From: Neoroseomonas eburnea | GTDB taxonomy: Bacteria > Pseudomonadota > Alphaproteobacteria > Acetobacterales > Acetobacteraceae | Assembly (NCBI RefSeq): GCF_018129005.1 | Contig: NZ_JAAEDL010000001.1 | Span: forward strand, 433,884-497,883 | Reading direction: 5' to 3' | DNA length: 64,000 nt | In this document: positions 17,919-26,604 of the stretch, in pieces | How positions within the stretch are numbered: the first letter of the stretch is position 1 | Layout of the letters: the number at the start of each line of letters is the position of its first letter | Position numbers and translations under genes: made by a program | Notes under the pieces: generated by a model | Seen by the model: only the letters and a program-made list of their open reading frames with translations | Told to the model about the DNA's origin: nothing | Databases searched by the model: none

Positions 17919-19665
17919 CGCGGTATCCGTTCCGATGAAAGAGGCCCGTCGCCGGGCGCCGCGCCCGATGCTCCGCGGTGGCGGCTTCGTCCAGCGCGCC
18001 GTTGCGGATGACCACGCCGTAGTCGCGCGCGGCGCGCTCGGGCGAGACGAAGCCGCCGAGCACATCGGCCAGCACCTGCGCAGCCGGCCTGTCGAAGGGA
18101 TCGCCCCAGCCGCCTCCGCCGCCGGTCTCGATGCGGAACACGTCGCCCCTGCGCAGGATGGTGCCGTCCGACAGCGGCGCGAGGATGCGCTCGCGCTCCG
18201 TGCCCGGGTTCACCACCGCGCGGCCGGAGCCGCCGTTCATCCCGCCGGCGACGCCCCAGGGCGGGTTCTTCACGCTGTCGATGCGCACGGCGAGCATCGC
18301 CTCATCGGCCAGCACTTCGAACTCGCGGATCACGCCGCAGCCGCCGCGATGCAGGCCCGGCCCGCCGGAATCGCGGTTCAGGCCATAGGCGCGCAGGCGC
18401 ACCGGGTAGGTCAGTTCCATGAACTCCGCCGGGTAGTTCTCCTGCGCCACGAAGTAGACGGCGTCGGTGCCATCGGCGAAGGGGCGCGCGCCGTAGCCGA
18501 CGCCGATGCCGTCGCTCATCAGGAAGCGCCTGCCCTCCGCCGTGCCGCGCAGGGCGATGACGACATAGGCGGAATGCGCCGCCGGCGCCTCGCCGTGGCG
18601 CGCGACGGCGACCAGCCCGTGCAGCGCCGCCAGCAGGCGCATCATCGTCAGCCCGCGCAGGCCGAGCGGCGCCGGGGCGCGCGGCGCGAGCAGCGAACCC
18701 TCGCGCAGCCGCACCTCGTCGATCGCATGCGGCGCGCCGGCGTTCAGCACCTGGCCCGTGGTGCCCTGCAGCACATAGAGGCCGAGCGCCATGCCCGGCA
18801 CGTCCGGATGCATCAGCAGGTTCACCGGGCCGGGCGCCTGGTCGTCGGTCCCGGTCGCGTCGAAGATGAAGCGGTCGTCCTCGGTGCGCGTCAGCTCGAG
18901 GCGCAGCGTGAAGGGGCCGTTGCCGTGGCCGTCGGTGTCGATGGCATCGGCGAAGCGCGTCGTGCCGACGGGGAAGATCTCCTTCAGCTTGCCGCGCACC
19001 GTCGCTTCCGTGCGCGCGAGCAACTGTCGGAAGGCATCGGCGAGCACCCACGGCCCGAAGCGGCCGGCCATCTCGGACAGGCGCTTCTCGCCCAGCCGCA
19101 CCGCGGCCATCAGCGCGCGCGTGTCGCCCTGCGACTGCGTCGGGAAGCGGCTGTTGCGCCAGAAGGTGCGCAGCAGGTCCTCGTTGGTCTCGCCGTCGCG
19201 GGCGAGGCGCACCGGCGGGATGATGATGCCTTCCTGGAAATGGTCCGTCGCATCGGGGCTGAGCGAGCCCGGCCGCAGCCCGCCGATGTCCGAGAAATGC
19301 GCCCAGCCCATGACGAAGCCGACGCGCCTGCCCTCATGAAAGGCGGGCGCGAGGAAGACCTGGTCGTTGGAATGGGAGACGGCGCCGCGGCTGCCGTAGC
19401 AGTCATTGTACCAGTAGAGGTCGCCCTCCCGCATGGTCTCGATCGGGAAGCGCGCGGCGACCGGCGCGACGATGTCGCCGAAGATCGGCAGGTCGCTGCC
19501 GACCGCCATGGCGCCCTCCGCGTCGAACAGCGCGGTGTAGAAGTCCTTTTTCTCGCGGATGAAGGCGGACATGGCGGTGCGCTCGAGCAGCGCCTCCATC
19601 TCCGCCTGCGCGGCGCGCGCGGCGCCGCGGATGATCTCGAGGGTGACGGGGTCGCAGTGGGTCAT
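17905..19665 (-). CDS. hyuB: hydantoinase/oxoprolinase subunit B (HyuB)
   Basis: A 586-residue partner of HyuA. It begins with CDPVTLEIIRGAARAAQAEMEALLERTAMS, then REKKDFYTALFDAEGAM, NDCYGSRGAVSHSNDQ, HFSDIGGLRPGS, and ends with GLHRGGCGVIREFEV, GVAGGMNGGSGR and ETGGGGGWGDPFDRP, all conserved in the HyuB family. It forms the catalytic metal-binding half of the complex. Two ATGs (19671, 19665) are possible; 19665 gives better spacing from AAGG. The gene lies after the peptide ABC operon with a repeat-filled 205-bp gap, so cotranscription with it is uncertain. Confidence 0.9.
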   Translation of the reverse strand: MTHCDPVTLEIIRGAARAAQAEMEALLERTAMSAFIREKKDFYTALFDAEGAMAVGSDLPIFGDIVAPVAARFPIETMREGDLYWYNDCYGSRGAVSHSNDQVFLAPAFHEGRRVGFVMGWAHFSDIGGLRPGSLSPDATDHFQEGIIIPPVRLARDGETNEDLLRTFWRNSRFPTQSQGDTRALMAAVRLGEKRLSEMAGRFGPWVLADAFRQLLARTEATVRGKLKEIFPVGTTRFADAIDTDGHGNGPFTLRLELTRTEDDRFIFDATGTDDQAPGPVNLLMHPDVPGMALGLYVLQGTTGQVLNAGAPHAIDEVRLREGSLLAPRAPAPLGLRGLTMMRLLAALHGLVAVARHGEAPAAHSAYVVIALRGTAEGRRFLMSDGIGVGYGARPFADGTDAVYFVAQENYPAEFMELTYPVRLRAYGLNRDSGGPGLHRGGCGVIREFEVLADEAMLAVRIDSVKNPPWGVAGGMNGGSGRAVVNPGTERERILAPLSDGTILRRGDVFRIETGGGGGWGDPFDRPAAQVLADVLGGFVSPERAARDYGVVIRNGALDEAATAEHRARRPATGLFHRNGYRDAVA

Positions 19666-19675
19666 GGACATCCTT

Positions 19676-19860
19676 CGGCGGGAGGGGCTTTGCCCCTCCC
19701 GAACCCTCCCCACCAAAGGCCGAAAGGCCTTTGGAAACCGGTACCTGGATCGTACGCCTGCGCCACGGCCGGCGATCCCGCCCCACGGACAGAATCCGGG
19801 GGGAATTCACTTTCGCCCCGGTGGGGGAGGCCCGGAGAGGGCGGCGCCCTCTCCAACGCA
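19676..19860. repeat. composite palindromic repeat between dppF-like gene and hyuB
   Basis: Three perfect hairpins occupy this gap. GGGAGGGGC / GCCCCTCCC pair at 19680-19700, CCAAAGGCC / GGCCTTTGG with a GAAA loop at 19713-19734, and GGAGAGGGC / GCCCTCTCC at 19834-19854. The middle hairpin and its GGAAACC flank recur at 62706-62733 and, inverted, at 62903-62929 and 12014-12037. The last hairpin lies just past the ABC ATPase stop and could terminate that operon. Confidence 0.8.
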
Positions 19861-19870
19861 ACCGCACGGC

Positions 19871-20836
19871 TCACGCCAGCACCCGCCAACGCAGGCACGC
19901 CACCGCGTGGTCCGCCGCCGCCACCTCGCGCACCGGCTCGCTCGTCGCGCAGGACGGCGCGGCGTGCGCGCAGCGTGGGTGGAACCGGCAGCCCGGTGGC
20001 ACCGCGCGCAGGCTCGGCGGATCGCCGGGCAGCGACGGCCCGCTCTCCCGCCCGTCGAGATGCGGCGCGGCGGCGATCAGAGCCCGCGTGTAGGGGTGGC
20101 GCGGCTCGGCGAACAGCGTCGCGGCGCTGCCTTCCTCCACCACCCGGCCGAGATACATCACCGCAACGCGGTCGCAGACGCGCCGCACCACCGAGAGATC
20201 GTGCGAGATGAACACGTAGGTCAGGCCGAACTGCGCGCGCAGGTCGCGCAGCAGCCGCAGCACCGCCGCCTGCACCGAAAGGTCGAGCCCCGCCGTCGGC
20301 TCATCCAGGATCACCACCTTCGGCCGCAGCAGCAGGATGCGCGCAAGGCCGATGCGCCGCTGCTGGCCGCCCGAGAGCTCGTGCGGGTAGCGGTCCGCCA
20401 GCGCCGCATCGAGGCCGACGGCGCGCAGCATCCCGGCGATGCGCGCCTGCTGCTCCGCGCGATCCCCTACGCCATGGATGGCGAGGCCCTCCGCCAGCGT
20501 CGCACCGACCCGCCACCACGGATCGAGCGCCGCGCCGGGATCCTGGTGGACGTACTGGATGGCATCCCGTGCCCGCCGCGCCGCGCGCGGATCGAGACCG
20601 GAGACCACGCGGCCCTCGAGGCGCACCTCGCCCGCGCTTTCCCGTTGCAGGCCGAGCAGCGTGCGCGCGAGCGTCGTCTTGCCGCAGCCGCTCTCGCCGA
20701 CGATGCCGAAGGTCTCGCCCTCGGCGATGGAGATCTCGACGCCATCGACCGCGCGCACGCCCGCGCGGTGCCGCAGCAGTCCACGGCGGGCGCCGAGTTC
20801 GACGACGAGCTGCGACGCCCCAAGGATCTCAGGCAC
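19871..20836 (-). CDS. peptide ABC transporter ATP-binding protein (DppF/OppF type)
   Basis: A 321-residue nucleotide-binding subunit. Walker A is GESGCGKTT near residue 48, the signature is LSGGQQRRIGLARIL, Walker B VVILDEPTAGLD, and the C-terminal oligopeptide-transporter domain has RHPYTRALI and the cysteine pair in GCRFHPRCAHAAPSC. I chose the GTG at 20836, which has GAGG six bases upstream and overlaps the stop of the previous gene; ATG 20857 lacks spacing for its ribosome-binding site. It is the last gene of a five-gene importer operon starting at 25252. Confidence 0.92.
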   Translation of the reverse strand: MPEILGASQLVVELGARRGLLRHRAGVRAVDGVEISIAEGETFGIVGESGCGKTTLARTLLGLQRESAGEVRLEGRVVSGLDPRAARRARDAIQYVHQDPGAALDPWWRVGATLAEGLAIHGVGDRAEQQARIAGMLRAVGLDAALADRYPHELSGGQQRRIGLARILLLRPKVVILDEPTAGLDLSVQAAVLRLLRDLRAQFGLTYVFISHDLSVVRRVCDRVAVMYLGRVVEEGSAATLFAEPRHPYTRALIAAAPHLDGRESGPSLPGDPPSLRAVPPGCRFHPRCAHAAPSCATSEPVREVAAADHAVACLRWRVLA

Positions 20837-21800
20837 GCAGGGCCTCGGGAATGGCATCCTCGTGCCACGGGCAGGCCACGGCGCGGCCGCCGGGCAATGC
20901 GACGAGCGGCGGCGGCTCCACCGGGCAGCCGGAATGGATGATGGGGCAGCGAGGATGGAAGCGGCAACCGCCCGGCTGCGCCGTCGCCGCCGGCACGGTG
21001 CCTGGAATGCCGAGCAGATCCGTCGCCCGGTCCGGATGGCAGGCGAGCAGCAGGCGCGTGTAGGGGTGCCGCGGCGCGTCGAGCACCGCGCGCGTCGGGC
21101 CGCGTTCCGCCACGCGCCCGGCGTAGAGCACCGTCACCTCAGCGCAGACCGAGGCGAGCACGCCGAAATCATGGGTGACGAACAACAGCGACAGGCCGCG
21201 TTCCGCCACCAGCCGGCGCAGCAGCGCCAGGATCTCCCGCTGCGTGGTGACGTCGAGCGCGGTGGTCGGCTCGTCCGCCACCAGCAGCGCCGGGTCGCAG
21301 GCGAGCGCCGCGGCGATCAGCAAGCGCTGCCGCTGGCCGCCGGAGAACTGGTGCGGATACTTGCGCAGCGCGGCCTCCGGGTCCGGCAACTGCACGGCGC
21401 GGAACAGCTCGACGATGCGGCGCTTGCGGTCGGCGCGCGACCCCGGCGCGTGGCGGCGCATGATCTCGAGGATCTGGTCCCCCGCACGGAACACCGGGTT
21501 CAGCGACAGATACGGGTCCTGCGGCACGAAGCCGATGCGCCCGCGGGCAGAGGCCGCCCGATCGGAGAGGATGTCCCGGCCTTCGAACAGGATGGCGCCG
21601 CGCGGCGTCTCGCCGCCCTTGGGCAGGATGCCGAGGATCGCGCGCAGCAGCGTGGACTTGCCGCAGCCGCTTTCCCCCACCACGCCGACCGTGCCGCCGC
21701 GCGGGACGGTCAGCGAGACATCGTCGAGGATCTCCGCCACCCCGCCTTCCGTCCGCATGCGCACGGCCAGGCCTTCGACCTGCAGCACGGGCGGGCTCAT
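20829..21800 (-). CDS. peptide ABC transporter ATP-binding protein (DppD/OppD type)
   Basis: A 323-residue nucleotide-binding subunit with Walker A GESGCGKST, signature FSGGQRQRLLIAAAL, Walker [13 protein letters not shown], switch histidine LLFVTHDFGV, and the OppD-type C-terminus GCRFHPRCPIIHSGCP that may hold an iron-sulfur or zinc-type cysteine cluster as in other Dpp ATPases. The start overlaps the permease stop by four bases and its end overlaps the DppF-type gene. It energises import by the two permeases upstream. Confidence 0.92.
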   Translation of the reverse strand: MSPPVLQVEGLAVRMRTEGGVAEILDDVSLTVPRGGTVGVVGESGCGKSTLLRAILGILPKGGETPRGAILFEGRDILSDRAASARGRIGFVPQDPYLSLNPVFRAGDQILEIMRRHAPGSRADRKRRIVELFRAVQLPDPEAALRKYPHQFSGGQRQRLLIAAALACDPALLVADEPTTALDVTTQREILALLRRLVAERGLSLLFVTHDFGVLASVCAEVTVLYAGRVAERGPTRAVLDAPRHPYTRLLLACHPDRATDLLGIPGTVPAATAQPGGCRFHPRCPIIHSGCPVEPPPLVALPGGRAVACPWHEDAIPEALRA

Positions 21801-22639
21801 CGCCGGGACCGCCGCAGGCGCGGATCGGCGGCGTCGCGCAGGCCGTCGCCGAGCAGGTTGAAGCCGAGCACCAGCAGCAGGATCGCCAGCCCCGGGAAGG
21901 TCGGGAACCACCAGGCCTCCGGCAGGTGCTGCCGCGCCTCGGAGACGGCGAGCCCCCAATCCGGCGAGGGCGGCGCCGCGCCGACCCCGAGGAAGCCGAG
22001 GATCGCCGCCGTCAGGATGGTGAAGCCCATGCCGATCGTCGCGCGCACCAGCACCGCCGGGGCCGCATTGGGCAGTACGTGCAGGAAGAGGATGCGCGAA
22101 GGGCTCGCACCGATGCCGGCGAGCGCATCGACGAACAGCGCGCTGCGCAGGCGGCGCGTCTCGGCGAAGACGGTGCGGGCGAAGAAGGGCCAGTAGGTCA
22201 GCGCCAGCGCCACCATCGCCGAGGCGATGCCCGGCGCCAGCAACTGCCCCAGCGCGAGCGCCAGGATGAGCTGCGGCACGGCGAGGAAGACGTCGGTCAC
22301 GCGCATCAGCGCCTCCGACAGCCAGCCTTCCTTCCAGCCGGCGGCGAGCCCGATGGGCACGCCGATCGCCATCGCCGCGACCACCACCGCGACCGCCACC
22401 AGCAGCGCGTTCCGCGTGCCGAGGATGACGCGGGAGAGGATGTCGCGCCCGAGATTGTCCGTGCCGAAGGGAAACTCCGCCGAGGGCGGCCGCAGCCGCT
22501 GCAGCAGGTGGCTCTCGAAGGCGTCGTCCGGATGGGGCGCGATCCAGGGCGCGAAGACCGCGACCAGTGCCGCGAAGACCACGATCAGCAGGCCGAAGGC
22601 CGCCACGGGATCGCGCATCAGGTGGCGCAGCGCCGTCAT
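21797..22639 (-). CDS. peptide ABC transporter permease (DppC type)
   Basis: A 280-residue inner-membrane permease with about six transmembrane segments, starting with FGLLIVVFAALVAVFAPWIAP. It has the DppC-type periplasmic FGTDNLGRDILSRVI motif after TM1 and the cytoplasmic EAA loop (DALAGIGASPSRILFLHVLPNAAPAVLV) that docks the ATPases. It overlaps both neighbours by four bases. With the DppB-type subunit it forms the translocation channel for a peptide or opine-like compound. Confidence 0.92.
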   Translation of the reverse strand: MTALRHLMRDPVAAFGLLIVVFAALVAVFAPWIAPHPDDAFESHLLQRLRPPSAEFPFGTDNLGRDILSRVILGTRNALLVAVAVVVAAMAIGVPIGLAAGWKEGWLSEALMRVTDVFLAVPQLILALALGQLLAPGIASAMVALALTYWPFFARTVFAETRRLRSALFVDALAGIGASPSRILFLHVLPNAAPAVLVRATIGMGFTILTAAILGFLGVGAAPPSPDWGLAVSEARQHLPEAWWFPTFPGLAILLLVLGFNLLGDGLRDAADPRLRRSRR

Positions 22640-23649
22640 CGCGCATCCTCCGCCACGCGCGGGTCGATCAATGCCTGTGCCACGTCCACGGTGACGTTGA
22701 CGACGGCATAGACCACGCCGACCACCAGCGTGACCGCGAGCAGCGCCTTGTAGTCGGAGGACAGGATCGCCTGCACCGCATAGGTGCCGAGCCCCGGCCA
22801 GTCGAAGATCGCCTCCACCGCCACCGCGCCCGAGATCAGCGCGCCGAACAGCAGCCCGATCTGCGTCACCACCATCGTCACCGCGTTGCGCAGCACGTAG
22901 ATGGCGGCCAGCCGCACCCGCCCATAGCCGGCGGCGCGCGCATAGAGCACGAAGTCCTTCTGCAGCGTCTCCAGCACGCCGGAGCGGGTGAAGCGCGCGA
23001 TGGTCGCAAGCCCCGGCAGGCTCAGCGTCACCGCGGGCAGCAGCAGGTGCCGGCAGGCATCGGCGAAGATGTCGAAGCGGCCCGCGACCAGGCTGTCCAC
23101 CAGCACCAGGCCGGTCACGCGCGGCGGCAGGCCGGTCGCGACATCCACCCTGCCCCGCAGCGGCAGCACGTCGAGGTCCATGGAAAAGACGAGCTGCAGC
23201 ATGATCGCGAGCCAGAAGGAGGCGATGGCGAGCCCGCCCACCGACAGCAGCCGCACCAGGTGGTCGATCGGCCCGTTGTGGTTCACCGCCGCGAGCAGGC
23301 CCAACGGCACGCCGAGCAGCGTCGCCAGCAGCAGCGCCGCGAAGGTCAGTTCCAGCGTCGCCGGCAGGCGCTGCGCGATCTCCTCCGTCACCGGCCGGCC
23401 GGAGAAGACGCTGCGCCCGAAATCGCCGGTCAGCACCTGCCGCACATGGATCAGCGCCTGCTCCAGGATCGGCCGGTCCAGCCCGTACTGCGCGCGGATC
23501 TCCGCGAGTTGCGCCGGCGTTGCCGCATCGCCCGCCAGCGTCGCCGCCGGATCGCCCGGGACGACGCGGGACAGGACGAAGGTCAGGATCACCAGTCCGA
23601 AGAGCGCCGGCAGCGCGAGCAGCAGCCGGCGAAGGATGTAGCGCGCCAC
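22636..23649 (-). CDS. peptide ABC transporter permease (DppB type)
   Basis: A 337-residue permease with the classic DppB start ARYILRRLLLALPALFGLVILTFVLSRVVPGDPA, a longer periplasmic loop than usual between TM1 and TM2, and the EAA loop VLYARAAGYGRVRLAAIYVLRNAV before the last helices. The gene begins 10 bp after the solute-binding gene stop and overlaps the DppC-type gene by four bases. It is the first membrane subunit of the importer encoded at 19871-25252. Confidence 0.92.
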   Translation of the reverse strand: MARYILRRLLLALPALFGLVILTFVLSRVVPGDPAATLAGDAATPAQLAEIRAQYGLDRPILEQALIHVRQVLTGDFGRSVFSGRPVTEEIAQRLPATLELTFAALLLATLLGVPLGLLAAVNHNGPIDHLVRLLSVGGLAIASFWLAIMLQLVFSMDLDVLPLRGRVDVATGLPPRVTGLVLVDSLVAGRFDIFADACRHLLLPAVTLSLPGLATIARFTRSGVLETLQKDFVLYARAAGYGRVRLAAIYVLRNAVTMVVTQIGLLFGALISGAVAVEAIFDWPGLGTYAVQAILSSDYKALLAVTLVVGVVYAVVNVTVDVAQALIDPRVAEDAR

Positions 23650-23659
23650 CGGCCGGTGC

Positions 23660-25252
23660 TCAGTTCTCCAGCGACATCAGCCGGATCTCCCCGCCCGAGC
23701 CGACCGGCGAGAACTGGTAGCCCTGCACGCGCCGCGTCAGGCCACGCAGGTTGAGCGTGTTGTAGACCCAGATATCCGGGCTGTCGGCGACGATCCGGCG
23801 CGTCGCCTGCTGATAGAGGCTTTCCCGCTCGGCGCGGTCGAGGCTCGCGCGGGCACGGCGCAGCAGCGTGTCCACTTCCGCGTTGGTGTACCAGGCGCTG
23901 GCCTTCCAGGTGCCGTGGAACTGGCTGTCGTACATCTGGCCGACCCAGTTCTCGGGATCGACGAAATAGGTCGAGACCCAGTGGATCCACATGTCGGGCG
24001 TCGTCTCGGCCCGGCCGGTGCTGCCGGTGATGTTCGCCCAGGTGTTCGGCACGATGCGCAGGTTGATGCCGAGCCGCCGCAGGTCGGCCTGGAACATCTG
24101 CGCCGCCTGGACGGTCTGTTCGAGCTCCGACTGGATGTGGATCTCGATCTCGCGGCCGATCGGCGCGCCGGCCGCCCGCGCGCGGTCGCAATGCTGCCGT
24201 GCGGTCTCGAGGTTGAAGGCGTAGGGCTGCAGGTCCGGCGGATTGCCCCAGAGGTTGTTCGGGTTCGGCCCGCCGTTGCGCACCACGAGCCCGCGCAGGA
24301 TGACGTCGTTGAAGCCCTGGTAGTTGAAGGCGTGGGCGAAGCAGAGCCGCGCGTCACGGTTGTCGAAGGGCGGCTTGCTGTTGTTCATGCGGATGATGAA
24401 GACGCGCATGCTCTCGTCGCGCGCGACGCGCGTGCGGGCGTTGCGGTCCACCCGCTCCACCTGGTCTGTCGGCAGGTAGGAATCGGTCGCGTCGATCTCG
24501 CCGCGCAGCAGCGCCAGGACGCGCGTCGAGGTCTCCATCACCGGGCGGGAACGCACCTGCTCGATCGGCCGCTGGTTGTGCGCCCAGCCCATGAAGTGGC
24601 CGGGGAAGCGGGCGAGGTCGAGCGACACCCGCGTCTGGTAGTTGGACGGGTCGATCCGGTAGGCGCCGGAACCGGCGTCGTTCGAGGCGAGCCAGGCCGC
24701 GCCCCAGTCGTCATTGGCGACATTCGGCGCGATGGCGCGCGGGTTGACGATCGCGACCAGCGGAATGGCCGAGAGGAACGGCGCGTAGGGGCTCGACAGC
24801 ACGAAGCGCACCGTGCGCGGGCCGGTGGCGGTCACGCTCTCCGGCCGCAGCACCGGCTTGAAGGCGGCGGCGGGCGCGCGGTTCATCGCCAGCAGGCGGC
24901 GGAAGGAATAGACGACGTCCTCCGCCGTCATGTCGCTGCCGTCGTGGAACTTGATGCCCTCGCGCAGGGTGAAGTCCCAGGTCAGGCCGTCGGCGCTGGT
25001 GGCGTGGCTCTCGGCCAGCCAGGGCACGAGCTGCGGCGGGTTGGCCTGATAGCGATAGAGCCCGTCATAGACGTTGAGCAGGATGAACTGGCTCGGCACG
25101 TCGAAGATCGCATGCGGATCGAGCGTCGCGGGCAGCTGGTCGCCCCAGACCAGAGGGCGCTGCTGCGCGAGGGCCGGCGCAGGGGCCACCGCGACGGGCA
25201 GCGTGGCGACGGCGGCGGCGAGCAAGGCGGCACGCAGGCGGCGGAAGCCCAT
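23660..25252 (-). CDS. peptide ABC transporter periplasmic substrate-binding protein (SBP_bac_5)
   Basis: A 530-residue cluster C binding protein with signal peptide RLRAALLAAAVATLPVAVAP and cleavage near ALAQ. Family landmarks are LPATLDPHAIFDVPSQFILLN, the TWDFTLREGIKFHDGSDMTAEDVVYSF stretch split across residues about 100-130, and the C-terminal IVADSPDIWVYNT. I chose ATG 25252, which starts the signal peptide directly; upstream in-frame codons give an unstructured Arg-rich tail. It is the first gene of the importer operon and sets its specificity, which cannot be read from sequence. Confidence 0.9.
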   Translation of the reverse strand: MGFRRLRAALLAAAVATLPVAVAPAPALAQQRPLVWGDQLPATLDPHAIFDVPSQFILLNVYDGLYRYQANPPQLVPWLAESHATSADGLTWDFTLREGIKFHDGSDMTAEDVVYSFRRLLAMNRAPAAAFKPVLRPESVTATGPRTVRFVLSSPYAPFLSAIPLVAIVNPRAIAPNVANDDWGAAWLASNDAGSGAYRIDPSNYQTRVSLDLARFPGHFMGWAHNQRPIEQVRSRPVMETSTRVLALLRGEIDATDSYLPTDQVERVDRNARTRVARDESMRVFIIRMNNSKPPFDNRDARLCFAHAFNYQGFNDVILRGLVVRNGGPNPNNLWGNPPDLQPYAFNLETARQHCDRARAAGAPIGREIEIHIQSELEQTVQAAQMFQADLRRLGINLRIVPNTWANITGSTGRAETTPDMWIHWVSTYFVDPENWVGQMYDSQFHGTWKASAWYTNAEVDTLLRRARASLDRAERESLYQQATRRIVADSPDIWVYNTLNLRGLTRRVQGYQFSPVGSGGEIRLMSLEN

Positions 25253-25720
25253 CTCTCGGTTCTCCCTGAGACGCATTTCGGGCGGCATGAGAACCCCGGC
25301 CGCGGGTGCCGGCAAGCCCCCTGTCGCCACGAAACCGCGCAGGCCGCGCACCGGCATGCCATCGCGCGCGGCAGGATGCATCGGCATGCGGCAGCGATGC
25401 GACCCCTGCCCACCCGCTGGCGGATGCCGCATGCCGTGGCGCGACCGTCGGTGCGGGCATGCGGGCATTCGGAACCATGACGCTGGCCGAAACTGCGGCA
25501 TGAGGCCCTGGATTGCCGCGCTCGGTGCCACGCTGCCGATGCGGTCGGTGGCATCGCCCATGACGCAGCCAGCCGGTGATCGCGCCGATGATCACCGCGA
25601 ACGCCGCCGGACCGCGTCAGCGACGTCACCTGTCGCCGTTCTCCGCCCTGGTCACGCCGAGCGGCGGCCGGGTGGCGCGGATGCTCCCCGTCGCCGCACA
25701 ACCCGCGCCTGCGGCGCCGA
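25253..25720. other. 468-bp gap without a recognisable gene
   Basis: The region lies between the ABC binding-protein start and the end of the enoyl-CoA hydratase gene, both on the minus strand, so it must carry the promoter of the importer operon. Open frames here are short, Arg/Pro-rich and without homology I recognise. GCATGC and near copies occur several times between 25356 and 25470. I see no convincing -35/-10 pair or terminator. Confidence 0.5.
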
Positions 25721-26518
25721 TCAGGATGCCCAGCGCGGCGGCCGCTTCTGCTGGAAGGCGGCGATGCCCTCGCGCGCTTCCTCCCCCGCCGCGCACCTGG
25801 CGAAGGCAAGCGCGCCGGCCTCGGCATAGCCCTCCGGCGCGAGCGGACCGAGCGCGGCGATCAACGCCTTGGTCTCGGCGATGGCGCTCGGCGCGCCCTT
25901 GCGGATATCGGCCAGCACCGCCTCGACCGCCGCCTCCAGCCCCGCCGCATCGGCTGCCACCTGATGCACGAGACCGAGACGCAGCGCTTCGGCCGCGTCG
26001 ATCACGTCGGCGCGCAGCACCAGCCGGGTCGCCGCGCTGCGGCCCATGCGGCGCACCAGCCAGGGCAGGATCTGCGCCGGCACCAGGCCGCGCAGCGTCT
26101 CCGGCGCACAGAACCGCGCATCCGCCGAAGCGATGGCGATATCCGCCGCGCAGACCCAGCCGAGCCCACCCGCATGCGCGGCCCCCTGCACCGCGGCCAC
26201 CACCACCTTCGGCAGGGCGCAGAGCCGGCGGTAGCGCTCGCCGATCTTCCGGTTGCGCTCCTGCGCGGCTGCGAGGCGCTCGGCCTCGCTCTCCTGCGAG
26301 CCCACCTCGCCGAGATCGAGCCCGGCGCAGAAATGCCCGCCGGCCCCGCAGAGCAGCAGGACGCGGCTTTCCCGGTCCGCCTCCAGCGCGTCGAGCGCCG
26401 CATCGAGCGCCTCGCCCATCGCGCTGTTCATGGCGTTGCGGCGCTGCGGCCGGTTGAGCACCAGGCGCGCCACGGCGCCATCCAGCGTCAGCAGCACCGG
26501 CGTCTCGGCTTCGGACAT
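25721..26518 (-). CDS. enoyl-CoA hydratase/isomerase family protein
   Basis: A 265-residue crotonase-fold protein with the oxyanion-hole segments GAGGHFCAGLDLGEV and AHAGGLGWVCAADIAIASADARF. The region that holds the second catalytic glutamate in true hydratases reads RGLVPAQILPWLVRRMG, so that position is not a clear Glu and the reaction may be isomerisation or another crotonase chemistry. ATG 26518 follows AAGGGG. It is divergent from the Gfo/Idh/MocA gene at 26605, with 86 bp for promoters. The acyl-CoA substrate is unknown. Confidence 0.85.
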   Translation of the reverse strand: MSEAETPVLLTLDGAVARLVLNRPQRRNAMNSAMGEALDAALDALEADRESRVLLLCGAGGHFCAGLDLGEVGSQESEAERLAAAQERNRKIGERYRRLCALPKVVVAAVQGAAHAGGLGWVCAADIAIASADARFCAPETLRGLVPAQILPWLVRRMGRSAATRLVLRADVIDAAEALRLGLVHQVAADAAGLEAAVEAVLADIRKGAPSAIAETKALIAALGPLAPEGYAEAGALAFARCAAGEEAREGIAAFQQKRPPRWAS

Positions 26519-26604
26519 GCATTCCCCTTTCGATATGTGCACGGAGGATAGACCGCGACGCCAAGGGCGGCGATACAGGCGCCCGCCTCGCGGAGGGAAC
26601 GGAC

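Noticed and set aside
17224..20211. A 995-codon open frame on the plus strand.
   Set aside because: It lies antisense to hyuA, hyuB and an ABC ATPase gene that carry clear family motifs.
25253..25720. A small gene in the gap before the enoyl-CoA hydratase.
   Set aside because: Only short, Arg/Pro-rich frames without ribosome-binding sites are present.
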